Assembly: GCA_022340755.1 (NCBI GenBank)
Contig: JAJDNI010000174.1
Span: 1-43,724 of the forward strand
Length of the DNA stretch: 43,724 nucleotides
Source: Gemmatimonadota bacterium
GTDB taxonomy: Bacteria > Gemmatimonadota > Gemmatimonadetes > Longimicrobiales > Gaopeijiaceae
Direction: 5' to 3'
How positions within the stretch are numbered: the first letter of the stretch is position 1; every line of letters starts with the position of its first letter. The notes under the pieces are model-generated. The model saw only the letters and a program-made list of their open reading frames with translations, was not told where the DNA came from and made no database searches. A program made the translations under genes and the position numbers. Shown here piece after piece: positions 1-8,604 of the stretch.

Positions 1-344
1 CCCATCTCGAACCCCTTGATCCGGTCCTCCTGCTCACGCTTGGCGGTGAGCACGAGGACGGGAACGTGCGTCGTAGAGGGCTCCTCCTTGAGCCGCTGGA
101 GCACTTCGTCGCCGGTAACTCCGGGGAGCATCCTGTCGAGCACGACCAGGTCGGGGATGTCCCGGGCCACGGACTGCAGGGCCTCGGTGCCCGTCCCCGC
201 GGTCTCAACCCGGAAGCCCTCCCGAGTGAGCTGATACGCGATGAGCGCCGCGATGTCGCGCTCGTCCTCGACGACGAGGATACGCTGGACGCTTGCAGTG
301 ACGGCGGGCTTGTCCATGATGCTCTTCGCCAGGGTCTGGTTCAC
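1..344 (-). CDS. Response regulator, receiver domain (3' end cut by window edge)
   Basis: This is the N-terminal 114 residues of a two-component response regulator; the output domain lies outside the window. The CheY-like receiver shows an acidic pair (E26 D27) in RILVVEDE, the likely phospho-acceptor D70 in DLVVLDRMLPG, T100 in VLVLTAK and the conserved K102. The GTG at 344 is preferred because AGGA lies 7 nt upstream of it; an ATG at 317 is the alternative and would remove a nine-residue leader. The LDRMLPG context resembles the OmpR/PhoB class, but no DNA-binding domain is visible, so the class is inferred. Confidence 0.88.
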   Translation of the reverse strand, partial: MNQTLAKSIMDKPAVTASVQRILVVEDERDIAALIAYQLTREGFRVETAGTGTEALQSVARDIPDLVVLDRMLPGVTGDEVLQRLKEEPSTTHVPVLVLTAKREQEDRIKGFEM

Positions 345-402
345 TTGAGATTCCTGAGTGGAGGTGCGCCCGGCCGGGAGAGGGCCGGGGCGCGCCACCC
401 CG

Positions 403-1635
403 TCAGACACCCTCGCAGAGCGCCTCGAGCTCCTCTTCCGTGAGTGTGTGGTCGGCGTGCTTCGCCGCTTCGAACACCTTCTGACACAGGGCGTCGTCCG
501 TGGCGTCCCGCCCGTGCTCGCGCAGCCAGTGCTTGACGTTCGAGAGCCCCGACATGGGACCGACGTCGATGCGCTGCCGTCGTCCCACCATCGAGGCCGG
601 AATGCCCGAATAGACGCGATCGGCGAGCCACGTGTCGCCTTTCTGCTCCGCTTTGATGATGGCGGCCGCGTGGACGCCGGTCGCCGTACGGAACGCGTCC
701 TCGCCGACGATGGGATACGAGTGGACCAGCGGGACCCGGCAGGCTCGCGCCGTGAGGCCGCAGTACTCCGGAAGCACCGAGAGGTCCGAATCGATGACCC
801 CGAGGAGCTTCAGGTTGACCAGCAGGAGATCCATCTCGGTGTTGCCACACCGCTCTCCGATCCCCAGCGCGGTCCCATGCACCCGCGTGGCGCCCGCCTC
901 CACCGCCGCAAGCGCGTTGGCCAGGCCGAAGCCCCGATCCCGGTGCCCGTGCCAATCCACGCTGACGTCCTCTCCCGACGGCTTCACGATCTCGTCGACG
1001 ACGAAGCGGACCAGCGCCCGGGCGCCGTCCGGCGTGGCGTGCCCCACGGTGTCGGCGATGCAGAGGCGCTTGGCCCCCCACTCGATGGCGTGCCCGTACA
1101 GCGCCTTCAGCACCTCGGGACGTGCCCTGGTGGTGTCCTCGGTGACCATCATGACCGGTAGCCCCTCGCGGACCGCAAAGGTCACGGCCTCCTCCGAGGT
1201 CGCCAGCATGCGATCCAGGCTCCACCCCTCGGCGTAGCGCCGGATGGGCGAGCTGCCGATGAAGGTGCACGCCTCGATGGGGATGCCGACCTTCTGCGAG
1301 ATCTCCACGACGGGGCGAACGTCGGCCACCACCGTGCGGGCGGCGCAGTTCGGCCGGATGGAGAGCCCGCCGTCTACGATCTCGCGTGTCAGCGCGGTGA
1401 CGGCTTCCACTGCCCGGGGCCCCGCTCCGGGCAGGCCCACGTCGGCGGTGTGGATACCCAGCTGATCCATGAGGTGGAGGAGCCGGATCTTGTCCCCGAT
1501 GGGCGGGTCCACGACAGAAGGATTCTGGAGCCCGTCCCGAAGGGTCTCGTCGTCCAACTCGACACGCGCCACGCGCGACCAGTCGAAGGACGAGTCCGAC
1601 AGGTTCCAGTCGAAGATCAGGTCTCGCTCGTCCAT
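403..1635 (-). CDS. 2-isopropylmalate/homocitrate synthase-family acyltransferase (HMGL-like TIM barrel)
   Basis: A 410-residue enzyme of the DRE-TIM Claisen-condensing family. Members condense acetyl-CoA with a 2-oxoacid (LeuA, homocitrate or citramalate synthases). Visible motifs are DETLRDGLQNP at 29-39 (family signature with catalytic Arg-Asp), the divalent-metal pair H229/H231 in DWHGHRDRGFG, and GERCGN at 260-265 near the C-terminal side of the barrel. The length fits a catalytic domain plus a short helical subdomain, without the LeuA leucine-binding dimerisation domain (full LeuA is about 510 residues). No other leucine or lysine pathway gene is near, so the substrate is open. The next gene downstream on this strand is the response regulator, about 60 nt away. 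Confidence 0.85.
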   Translation of the reverse strand: MDERDLIFDWNLSDSSFDWSRVARVELDDETLRDGLQNPSVVDPPIGDKIRLLHLMDQLGIHTADVGLPGAGPRAVEAVTALTREIVDGGLSIRPNCAARTVVADVRPVVEISQKVGIPIEACTFIGSSPIRRYAEGWSLDRMLATSEEAVTFAVREGLPVMMVTEDTTRARPEVLKALYGHAIEWGAKRLCIADTVGHATPDGARALVRFVVDEIVKPSGEDVSVDWHGHRDRGFGLANALAAVEAGATRVHGTALGIGERCGNTEMDLLLVNLKLLGVIDSDLSVLPEYCGLTARACRVPLVHSYPIVGEDAFRTATGVHAAAIIKAEQKGDTWLADRVYSGIPASMVGRRQRIDVGPMSGLSNVKHWLREHGRDATDDALCQKVFEAAKHADHTLTEEELEALCEGV

Positions 1636-1916
1636 GCCCCCCTCGACGCACGATGATCACACCTCGATGAGGCCCAAACATAGACTCGGCTCCGCGCTCC
1701 TCCAAAGGTCCTCTTCCCTGGTGGATCCTCGACCGGGCCCGGCAGCCCCCGCGTTGTCCCTCCGCGGTGGGTCCACTGCCGGTGCCAGAACTGTGGCATG
1801 AGTGTGTAACCGTGCTTTTCGATTCCTGTAACCGACGGGTAACGTCCGACAGGAAGCCGCATTGCACGTCCGCTCCGGGGTAACGAGGTTCCCCTATTGT
1901 CTCCACTCTCCGACGG
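1636..1916. promoter_or_regulatory. Divergent intergenic region with repeated GTAAC(C)G motifs
   Basis: A 281-bp spacer between the divergent synthase (-) and M20 peptidase (+) genes. No ORF here looks real. The element TAACCG occurs at 1807-1812 and 1829-1834, and TAACG at 1840-1844 and 1881-1885, always preceded by G. The first three are spaced 22 and 11 bp, close to whole helical turns, as expected for repeated binding sites. TATTGT at 1895-1900 is a possible -10 for the peptidase. The regulatory role is inference. Confidence 0.4.
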
Positions 1917-3134
1917 ATGATGGACGACCTACTGAGACAGATCCGAGACGATCCGAGGATCCGCGCGGCCGAGCACTCGGTGTCGGCGGGGGATGCGCGG
2001 ACGTTGTCCGACCAGGTGCTCCTGACCCGCATTCCGGCTCCTCCCTTTGCCGAGGATGCGCGGGCCCGGCGCATGGCGTCGCTCATGGTCGATGCGGGCC
2101 TGGCGAACGTCACGACCGACGGGATCGGGAACGTGTTGGGCCGCTTCGAGGGCGCGTCGGAAGGTCCCCCGATCGTCCTCTCCGCCCACCTGGACACGGT
2201 GTTCCCGGCGGAGACGCCCATCGAGGTGCGGGAGGACAGCGATCGGCTGGTGGGCCCCGGGATCTCCGACGACGGCCGTGGGCTGACCGTGCTGCTGGCC
2301 GTCGCCCGTGCCCTGGGCGAGGCAGGGGTGCAGCTGCGCTCATCCCTTCTCTTCGCGGCCACGGTCGGAGAAGAGGGCCCCGGCAACCTGCGCGGTGTGC
2401 GCCACCTGTTCGGCCCCCACGGCGCCGCCAGGGACGCTGCGGCTTTCGTCTCCGTGGACGGCGCCGGACTGGATCGCGTGGTGACCCGCGGCGTGGGATC
2501 CCGCCGGTTCCGCATCGCCGTGAACGGACCCGGAGGTCACTCGTGGGTGGACTGGGGCCTCGCCAACCCCATCCACGCCCTCGGAGCGGCGGTGGGCGAG
2601 CTCGCCGCGTTCGCCGTTCCGACGGATCCCCCGGGAACGCTCACCGTGGCTCGATGGGGAGGCGGGACCAGCATCAACGCCATCCCGCAGGAGGCATGGA
2701 TCGAAGTCGACACCCGCAGCGAGTCGGAGGAGCAGCTGGAGGAGGTGGAGCGGGAGCTACGCCGGACCGTGGGCCGGTGTGTGGCCGAGACCCGCTGCAA
2801 TCCCCAGCGGAGGCACCTCGACACCGAGATCTCGGTCCTGGGGATCCGTCCCGCGGGCGACACTCCCATCGACGCGGCCGTGGTGCGTGCCGCCGTGGCG
2901 GCCACGCGCGCGCTGGGGGTGGAGCCGGAGCTCTGCGCCTCATCCACCGACGCCAATATGCCGATGTCGGTGGGGATTCCGGCTGTCACCGTCGGCGGGG
3001 GAGGATCCGCCGGCATGGCTCACACGACGGACGAATGGTATCGCAACGACCGGGGCCCGAACGGAGTGCTCCGGGCTCTCTTCACGGTACTGTTGCTCTG
3101 TGGGACGGCGGACCAGGCTCGACCCGCCGACTAG
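1917..3134 (+). CDS. M20 family metallopeptidase (peptidase T / dipeptidase-like)
   Basis: A 405-residue cytoplasmic zinc peptidase of the M20 clan. Metal and catalytic motifs appear in order: HLDTV at 91-95 (H91 ligand, D93 catalytic), ISDDG at 116-120 (D118 bridging ligand), GEEG at 151-154 (general-base Glu), SVDG at 179-182, GPGGHSW in the lid/dimerisation domain, and AHTTDEW near the C-terminus carrying the last His ligand. There is no signal peptide. The start may be ATG 1917 or the adjacent ATG 1920; the Shine-Dalgarno is weak. Its TAG stop lies inside CTAG at 3131-3134, which also provides the stop of the convergent nucleotidyltransferase gene. Exact peptide specificity cannot be read from sequence. 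Confidence 0.9.
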   Translation: MMDDLLRQIRDDPRIRAAEHSVSAGDARTLSDQVLLTRIPAPPFAEDARARRMASLMVDAGLANVTTDGIGNVLGRFEGASEGPPIVLSAHLDTVFPAETPIEVREDSDRLVGPGISDDGRGLTVLLAVARALGEAGVQLRSSLLFAATVGEEGPGNLRGVRHLFGPHGAARDAAAFVSVDGAGLDRVVTRGVGSRRFRIAVNGPGGHSWVDWGLANPIHALGAAVGELAAFAVPTDPPGTLTVARWGGGTSINAIPQEAWIEVDTRSESEEQLEEVERELRRTVGRCVAETRCNPQRRHLDTEISVLGIRPAGDTPIDAAVVRAAVAATRALGVEPELCASSTDANMPMSVGIPAVTVGGGGSAGMAHTTDEWYRNDRGPNGVLRALFTVLLLCGTADQARPAD

Positions 3135-4135
3135 CCCCGATCCCCTTCCACGACGGAATGGTCGGTGATGCGCATGGTGCCCGCCACGTTCTTCACCATT
3201 GCATGACCGCCCACCAGCGAGTCGTGAATGCGGGCGTTTTCGAGAACGGCGTCGTGTCCGATGACGGCGTCCCTGATCTCACAGCCTTCGACTCGGGCGC
3301 CGTGCTCCAGGGTGACGTTCGGTCCGATGCGTCCACCCCGCACCACGGCGCCTTCCTCGATGCGCACGGGCTCGACGATCTCGGCCCGGCCCACTGTGGC
3401 CCCCGGCGCCACGCCTCCCCGGGTGGTGGCCAACAAGTGGGCGTTGGTCTCCAGAAGCGTCTCGGGCTTCCCCGCGTCCCACCATCCCTCCACGGGAGCG
3501 GTGAGGATCTTCGCCCGGTGGTCCACCATGTACTGGAATGCGTCCGTCAGGTAGAACTCTCCCGAGGGGCCGGGAGGAGCGTTCAGCGTGTGGTGGATCC
3601 CCTCGTAGAGCAGCGCGTGGTCGCGGATGTAGTACAGACCGATGTTGGCCAGCTTGCTGATGGGCTCCTTCGGCTTCTCGACGATCTTGGACATGGTGCC
3701 GTCGTCGTTGGTGACGATGACCCCGAACCTCTGATAGTCCTCCACCTCCTTCGCCCAGATTACCCCCGCGTAGGTCGGGTCCAGCGTGCGCACGAGGGAA
3801 TAGTCCACCTCGAGCACGGCATCGGCGAATACGATGAGGATCTCGTCATCGACGAAGGGCTCCGCCAGCGCAACGGCCCCCGCCGTCCCGTCCTGGACCT
3901 CCTGGAGGACGTAGTCCGCTCGAATGTCGGGATACTCGCGGCGGACCCACCCCTCCATCTCTTCGCGCAGGTGACCGACGATGAGCACCATCTCGCTCAC
4001 ACCGAGGGCGACGAGGTCGTCGAAGATGTAGCTCAGGACCGGCTTTCCGGCGACCTTGAGCAGGGGCTTGGGGGTATGGTGTGTGTGCGGCCGGAGACGG
4101 GTACCTTTGCCGGCCAGAGGTATAATGGCTTTCAT
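3131..4135 (-). CDS. Sugar-1-phosphate nucleotidyltransferase, RmlA-like long form with left-handed beta-helix tail
   Basis: A 334-residue enzyme that couples an NTP to a sugar-1-phosphate, most like glucose-1-phosphate thymidylyltransferases with a C-terminal extension. The N-terminus carries LAGKGTRLRPHT (nucleotide-binding loop) and TPKPLLKVAGKP. FADAVLEVD and GWWDAGKPETLLETN match the catalytic and sugar-binding regions. From about residue 240 hexapeptide-like repeats (PGATVGRAEI, GARVEGCEI, IGHDAVLENA) indicate a left-handed parallel beta-helix, possibly an acetyltransferase-like or oligomerisation domain. The ATG at 4135 begins MKAIIPLAGKG as in the family; a longer in-frame reading to 4216 is rejected. 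It diverges from the SIMPL gene. Nucleotide and sugar specificity are not determined. Confidence 0.88.
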   Translation of the reverse strand: MKAIIPLAGKGTRLRPHTHHTPKPLLKVAGKPVLSYIFDDLVALGVSEMVLIVGHLREEMEGWVRREYPDIRADYVLQEVQDGTAGAVALAEPFVDDEILIVFADAVLEVDYSLVRTLDPTYAGVIWAKEVEDYQRFGVIVTNDDGTMSKIVEKPKEPISKLANIGLYYIRDHALLYEGIHHTLNAPPGPSGEFYLTDAFQYMVDHRAKILTAPVEGWWDAGKPETLLETNAHLLATTRGGVAPGATVGRAEIVEPVRIEEGAVVRGGRIGPNVTLEHGARVEGCEIRDAVIGHDAVLENARIHDSLVGGHAMVKNVAGTMRITDHSVVEGDRG

Positions 4136-4240
4136 CGCGCTCGGAGGTGGCTTGACCGCTTCGGGGCGCGAAACAATATCCGAGGGGCGGTCGCCCGGCA
4201 AACCGAACACCACCATCCAGTGAACGAGGGAGGACGTCGC

Positions 4241-5047
4241 ATGCGATCACACCGTCGTATACCGGTCCTGCTCCTGGGCCTCGCGGCATGCGGTGGCAGG
4301 GCCGTGGCCGCGGAGCCCGCTCCCGCGGCTCCCTCCGAGGACCTTGCGCACGCGTTCCTGTACCAGGTCCCGGTCCAGGCACCGCAGACACAGTCCCGGG
4401 AAGCCCCGCCCACCATCGAGGTCAGCGGCTCGGCGTCGGTGCATGTGCCGGCCGACGTCGCCAAGGTGAGCTTCGCCGTGGAAACCCGTGGGAAAGAGGC
4501 CGCGGCCGCGGCTTCCGAGAACGCGCAGACGATGTCGCAGGTCATGGCCGCGCTCCGTGCCGCCTCGCTTCCCGGCCTGAAGATCGAGACGTACGGCTAC
4601 TCTCTGAACCCCGAGTACGTCGCTCCGTCCCCGCAGGGCAACCGCGCCCGGGTCATCGACGGCTACACGGCACTGAACAACATCCGCGTGACCGTCAGCG
4701 ACGTGCAGGCCGCGGGCAAGGTGATGGACACGGCCATCGGCGCAGGCGCCAACCGCGTGTCGGGGCTCTCCTTCGAGGCGTCCGAGACCGCCGACGCCCG
4801 TCGGGAAGCGCTCACCCGGGCGGTCTCCGAGGCGCGGACGCAGGCGCAGGCCATCGCGGATGCGCTCGGGCGCGAGCTAGGGCCGCCGGTGGAGATCCAC
4901 GGAGGGGCGCAACAGCCTACACCTCGCCCGCAGGGGGTGATGTTGATGGCGAGGGAGATGGCGACTCCCGTCGAGGCCGGGGACCTGACCGTGACGGCCT
5001 CGGTGACCATCCGCTTTGCCATGGGTCCGGAGAAGCACGACCGGTGA
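4241..5047 (+). CDS. SIMPL domain (DUF541) lipoprotein
   Basis: A 268-residue envelope protein. The N-terminus is a lipoprotein signal with the lipobox LAAC, so lipidation at C17 is likely. After an Ala/Pro-rich linker, the SIMPL/DUF541 domain starts near PPTIEVSGSASVHVPADVA and runs to the end (VTASVTIRF). The family is periplasmic or surface exposed, oligomerises, and has no assigned enzymatic activity. The start ATG 4241 follows a strong GAGGGAGGA. The frame is open for a long way upstream, but that part is antisense to the nucleotidyltransferase and not coding. Its TGA stop overlaps the next gene's GTG (GTGA, 5044-5047), implying translational coupling. Confidence 0.88.
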   Translation: MRSHRRIPVLLLGLAACGGRAVAAEPAPAAPSEDLAHAFLYQVPVQAPQTQSREAPPTIEVSGSASVHVPADVAKVSFAVETRGKEAAAAASENAQTMSQVMAALRAASLPGLKIETYGYSLNPEYVAPSPQGNRARVIDGYTALNNIRVTVSDVQAAGKVMDTAIGAGANRVSGLSFEASETADARREALTRAVSEARTQAQAIADALGRELGPPVEIHGGAQQPTPRPQGVMLMAREMATPVEAGDLTVTASVTIRFAMGPEKHDR

Positions 5048-5469
5048 GCGAGGACGACCGGGACGGTTTCCGGCCGGCTACCCGGACGGATCCCCTCTCG
5101 GCGGACGTGCGCCTCCGGGGGCGCACGTACGCCATTCCGTTCGACAGGGTATGGACCGCGGCGTGCGCGTTGGCGGACGGGGGCATGCCGCGCTGGACGC
5201 TCCTGCTGGTCGACGACGAGAAGGGGAAGATCGACGCCGAAGCCACGACGCTCGTGCTCCGGCTTCGCGACGCGGTGCACGTCGACGTGGCGCTGGACGA
5301 GAACGGCCTGACCCGCGTGGACGTGAGCGTCGCCCCGGCGCGAGGGTGGCTCGACCTCGGCAGAGGCAGGAGGATGGTGAGCCGCTTCGTTCGACGCCTG
5401 GACGCCGGGGTGCACGCCGGCGCCGGCGAGATCATCGATCCCACACGAATGCCGTCGTGGAGCGCCTGA
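5044..5469 (+). CDS. Small DUF1499-like protein
   Basis: A 141-residue soluble protein with no signal peptide. The pattern is RVWTAACALADG, then WTLLLVDDEKGKIDAEA, then VDVSVAPARGWLDLGRGRRMVSRF near the C-terminus. It resembles DUF1499, whose hallmark is an Arg/Ser-rich segment followed by DLG.N.RRI..F. The function of that family is unknown. The match is by eye and moderate; a generic alpha/beta domain with no relative is the alternative. The GTG start at 5044 is fixed by the GTGA overlap with the SIMPL gene, so the two are very probably co-translated. Confidence 0.6.
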   Translation: MSEDDRDGFRPATRTDPLSADVRLRGRTYAIPFDRVWTAACALADGGMPRWTLLLVDDEKGKIDAEATTLVLRLRDAVHVDVALDENGLTRVDVSVAPARGWLDLGRGRRMVSRFVRRLDAGVHAGAGEIIDPTRMPSWSA

Positions 5470-5513
5470 TCGCGGTTCCAGCCGTCGGGCGGGGGGGCTA
5501 CCTTCCCGCGGTC

Positions 5514-6467
5514 ATGAGACGACCTTCCTTGCTGGTGCTCGCCCTGGTGGTTTCCGCAGCGGGGGCCTGCGGGCGCTCGGAGCACCGAGCGTCGGAGCAG
5601 CCTCCGTCGCAGGAGGCCAAAAGTCCCGCCCAGGGAAACTTCCACGGGCGGATCTACGAACGGAACTTCGTGTTCACGACGCTCACCAAGGACAGCGCGC
5701 TCATCGTGCCCTGGCTCTTCACGTCCGGGACCCGCCCCGGCGCGGTCGACCGCAAGGTCCGCGGGTACCTGGCACGAGGGGGTGCCTGGGAGGCTTTCTA
5801 CGACCAGGAGTGGCAGACGCCCCCATCCCGCGCCCCCTGGCGCATCTTGCCCCACGGTAGTCTTCGCCTTGTCGTGGGAGACCAGGACGTGATCCTGTCG
5901 GTGCTCTTCGAGGAAGGCCCCCGACGCCTCGACCTGGAGCTCGCCAACTCTCTCATCGAGTGGACGGGGACGCGAGGCCAGCAGTTCAACGTCCGGGAAG
6001 CCTCCGTGTATCTCTCGGACCGGCGGATCCCCGGAATCGCTCTGGAGATGAGCCGGGTGCACGGGTCCGACGACGCCGACCCCGGTGACTGGGCCTTCCT
6101 CGTGTCCGGTGACTCGCTGCAGATGGTTCTCGAGAACCCGAGCGTGACCGCGCCCGGCACGAAGGGAGCGTACCGGGCCTGGGCACGACTGGATTTCCGG
6201 GACCTCAGCTGGCCCAATCTGACGGTGGACTGGTCGGACGTGCGCGCGTATCAGCCGGCGCGCCAGGACGTGCCGGTTTCCTGGAGCGTGAAGTCCGAAG
6301 ACGGGGACCTGGACGGCACGCTTCAGGTGGAGAGCGCGCAGATACGCGCGGGAGAGGGAAGCGGTCCCCTGCTCCCGGTCGATGCGCTCTTCACAGTCTC
6401 CGGGAGCATGGTCATCGAAGGCCGGACGTATCCGGTGCGGGGCCTCTTCCGCCATGTCCGCCCGTGA
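5514..6467 (+). CDS. Putative lipoprotein of unknown function
   Basis: A 317-residue protein with a lipoprotein-type N-terminus: MRRP, a hydrophobic stretch, then AGAC with C19 as lipidation candidate, followed by a Ser/Gln/Glu-rich linker. The mature part looks beta-rich, with repeated motifs such as LRLVVGDQDVILSVLFEEG, LTVDWSDVRAY and FTVSGSMVIEGRTYPVRGLFRH. No catalytic motif is recognisable. The ATG 5514 is chosen for the signal peptide; a G-rich run about 18 nt upstream is the only weak ribosome-binding candidate. The TGA stop overlaps the next gene's GTG (GTGA, 6464-6467). It probably works in the envelope with its neighbours, but no role can be named. Confidence 0.75.
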   Translation: MRRPSLLVLALVVSAAGACGRSEHRASEQPPSQEAKSPAQGNFHGRIYERNFVFTTLTKDSALIVPWLFTSGTRPGAVDRKVRGYLARGGAWEAFYDQEWQTPPSRAPWRILPHGSLRLVVGDQDVILSVLFEEGPRRLDLELANSLIEWTGTRGQQFNVREASVYLSDRRIPGIALEMSRVHGSDDADPGDWAFLVSGDSLQMVLENPSVTAPGTKGAYRAWARLDFRDLSWPNLTVDWSDVRAYQPARQDVPVSWSVKSEDGDLDGTLQVESAQIRAGEGSGPLLPVDALFTVSGSMVIEGRTYPVRGLFRHVRP

Positions 6468-8032
6468 CTGATCCCCTCGTCCGTGACCTGGTAACGGTGC
6501 TTTTCGGAGCGCTTGCCGGGGGGCTCACGAACAGCGTCGCCATCTGGATGCTGTTCCACCCGTACGTGCCCCCTGTGCTGTGGAAGTGGAGGATCCGCTT
6601 TCTCCAGGGGGCCGTACCGAAGAACCAGCCTCGTCTCGCGGCCGCCATCGGCCGCACCGTCGGCAACCGGCTCCTCACGCCGGAGGACCTCACCCGAACC
6701 TTCGCCAACGTCGAGTTCCGCTCGGCATTCGACGATCGTCTGGGGAGATTTCTCGAGGAGGTTCTCGAACGTGAGCGGGGCTCGCTGAGGGATCTGATCC
6801 CACCCGCCGTCATGACCGAGGTCGAAGCGGTCCTCGAGGACGTGGCGGAGCTGGCCCTGCAGCGGTTGGTGGACTACGTGGACTCGGACCGGTTCCAGGA
6901 GGCCATCGGACAGCGGGCCGGAGAGCTCGTGGACGCCGTGGCGGACGAGCCCATCGGGGGCATCCTCACGCCTGCGCGGGGTGCCGCCCTCGAAGAGGCG
7001 GTGGACGAGTGGCTCCAGGAAGTGGTGGAGACCGACGACTTCCAGGGGGCCGTGGAAGACTACATCGAGCGGGCCACGCGACGGCTCCTCGCGCCGTCAC
7101 GTACCTTCGAGGAAGTTCTGCCCCTGGGTCTGGTCGGATCCGTGGAGAAGGCCATCTCCGGATACCTTCCGCTGGCCATCGAACGTCTGGGCAAGCTCCT
7201 CGAGGACCCACGCGCGCGGGTCCGCCTCGAGTCCACCCTCCACGAGCTGCTCCATCGGTTCCTGCAGGACCTCAAGTTCCACCAACGCGTGGTCGCGCGC
7301 CTGGTGATGACCGAGGACACCGTGGACAAGGTCCTCGACACCATCGAGACCGAGGGTGCCGAGCGGCTCTCGGAGATCCTCCGCGATCCCGCGGTGCAGG
7401 ACGCCATGGCGAAGGGCGTCAACGAAGCCATCGTGGACTTCTTGCGCCGCCCCGTGACCTCGGTGCTCGGGAACGTAGAGGATTCCAACGTCGTGGACAC
7501 ACGCGCGACGCTGGCAGGGTGGGTGGTCGGCATGGCGCGTGACGCTGCCACCCGTGAGTTCCTGGTAGAGAAGCTCCATTCCGGATTGGAGAAGGCCGGT
7601 GCGCGAACCTGGGGGGACGTGCTGCGGCGCGTGCCTCAGGAGCGCGTGGCGGAGTGGATCGTCTCGGCCGCCCGGACCGATCCGGCGCGGCGGGTCTACA
7701 GCGAGGGGGTGCGCCGCCTGTTGGCGGGCGTTCTGGATCGCCCCATCGGCACGCCCGCCCGTTGGCTCCCGGAAGGTTCGCCCAGCCGTCTCAGGGAAGC
7801 GGTGGGCGACCCCATCTGGGAGTGGCTCCAGACTCAGGTCCCCGACGTCGTCCAACGGATCGACGTGGCGCGCCGGGTCGAGGACAAGGTGCTGGACTTC
7901 CCCACTGCCCGTATGGAGGAGCTCGTGCGCAAGGTCACCGACCGCGAGCTCCGTCTCATCGTCAGGCTGGGCTACGTCCTCGGCGGCTTCGTGGGCATCG
8001 TCCTCGTGGTGGTGAACCGACTCCTCGGCTGA
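6464..8032 (+). CDS. DUF445 family membrane protein
   Basis: A 522-residue DUF445 (YheB/YjiN-type) protein. The family signature is seen in the N-terminal membrane segment LFGALAGGLTNSVAIWMLFHP, followed by PKNQPRLAAAIGRTVGNRLL. A long, mostly helical middle of charged repeats (LERERGSLRDLIPP, VVARLVMTEDTVDKVL) forms the bulk. The C-terminal hydrophobic segment (LGYVLGGFVGIVLVVVNRLL) would anchor the other end, so both termini are membrane-bound. Biochemical function is unknown; envelope contact or organisation is a common guess. GTG start 6464 is fixed by the GTGA overlap with the lipoprotein gene. Confidence 0.85.
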   Translation: MTDPLVRDLVTVLFGALAGGLTNSVAIWMLFHPYVPPVLWKWRIRFLQGAVPKNQPRLAAAIGRTVGNRLLTPEDLTRTFANVEFRSAFDDRLGRFLEEVLERERGSLRDLIPPAVMTEVEAVLEDVAELALQRLVDYVDSDRFQEAIGQRAGELVDAVADEPIGGILTPARGAALEEAVDEWLQEVVETDDFQGAVEDYIERATRRLLAPSRTFEEVLPLGLVGSVEKAISGYLPLAIERLGKLLEDPRARVRLESTLHELLHRFLQDLKFHQRVVARLVMTEDTVDKVLDTIETEGAERLSEILRDPAVQDAMAKGVNEAIVDFLRRPVTSVLGNVEDSNVVDTRATLAGWVVGMARDAATREFLVEKLHSGLEKAGARTWGDVLRRVPQERVAEWIVSAARTDPARRVYSEGVRRLLAGVLDRPIGTPARWLPEGSPSRLREAVGDPIWEWLQTQVPDVVQRIDVARRVEDKVLDFPTARMEELVRKVTDRELRLIVRLGYVLGGFVGIVLVVVNRLLG

Positions 8033-8041
8033 GTCGGCCCG

Positions 8042-8311
8042 TCAGTCGTCTTTATCGTCCCGCTCGTCCGGCGACTCCATCTGGAACGAGCGCTGGGGGC
8101 GATGGTGTTGACCGCGGGCTTTCAGCTGCCGCTGGACCCAGGCCAGTGGGGTGAAGTGGCGTTTCACCCTGTAGGCCCGGCCGGTGCCCCACTCCATGCC
8201 CCGTTCGATGTCCTCGGGGGTCTGCTTGTACCGACCCGGCAACCCGAGCCAGACGCCCAGAGCGAGGGCGAGGATGGCCGCCACGATCTTCAGCGCTACG
8301 GACACGCTCAT
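8042..8311 (-). CDS. Small single-pass membrane protein
   Basis: An 89-residue protein: one N-terminal transmembrane segment (KIVAAILALALGVWLGLPG) followed by a basic soluble tail and an acidic end (ESPDERDDKDD). A YKQTPEDIERGMEWGTGRAYRVKRHFTPL stretch has the look of a conserved short family, but I do not recognise it. It converges with DUF445, the two stops lying 9 nt apart. ATG 8311 is the only sensible start. It is a tail-type gene after the 53-residue membrane protein and TerB. Confidence 0.6.
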   Translation of the reverse strand: MSVSVALKIVAAILALALGVWLGLPGRYKQTPEDIERGMEWGTGRAYRVKRHFTPLAWVQRQLKARGQHHRPQRSFQMESPDERDDKDD

Positions 8312-8324
8312 GTCTCGACACCCT

Positions 8325-8358
8325 CGAAAGAAGAAGGGGCGCCCCTCCGGAGCGCCCC
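8325..8358 (-). terminator. Rho-independent terminator (minus strand)
   Basis: GGGGCGC (8336-8342) pairs with GCGCCCC (8352-8358). Read on the minus strand the stem is followed by a T-rich tail (TTCTTCTTTC). It sits 24 nt after the stop of the 53-residue membrane protein, so it should end the TerB-side transcript, or attenuate read-through into the 89-residue gene. Confidence 0.65.
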
Positions 8359-8381
8359 CGACCCCTCCCGCGGATCGCCCC

Positions 8382-8543
8382 TCAGGCCTTGCCCAGGGAC
8401 TCCAGCAGGAGAATCAGGAACCCCACCGAGAGGATGATCGCCACCGCGTTGGTGCCCACGGCCACCATGGCCACCACCGTCCAGAAGACTGCGTGGGAGA
8501 ACAGAAAGCCACCGGGCACCAGACTTCGCAGCGTTGACAGCAT
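8382..8543 (-). CDS. Tiny membrane protein (53 aa)
   Basis: A 53-residue hydrophobic protein starting at ATG 8543 (MLSTLRSLVPGG) with two closely spaced transmembrane segments (FWTVVAMVAVG and NAVAIILSVGFLILLLESL). Its frame is open much further upstream, but that part is antisense or shadow to the TerB gene. Support is its coding-like composition, its position between TerB and a terminator, and conversion of the whole ORF to a clean two-helix hairpin. Function unknown; the Shine-Dalgarno is poor. Confidence 0.5.
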   Translation of the reverse strand: MLSTLRSLVPGGFLFSHAVFWTVVAMVAVGTNAVAIILSVGFLILLLESLGKA

Positions 8544-8604
8544 GGCAGGAATCCGTTGAGGGTCGAGGTTCGGAATCGCGGTAATATGGGGGAGCCGGGG
8601 GTCC

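Noticed and set aside
341-2515. 724-codon minus-strand open frame
   Set aside because: Arg/Ser/Pro-rich shadow of the synthase and M20 genes; no domain and wrong codon use.
1862-4240. Long upstream part of the frame that ends in the SIMPL gene
   Set aside because: Antisense to the nucleotidyltransferase and out of frame with the M20 gene; a strong ribosome site and signal peptide fix the start at 4241.
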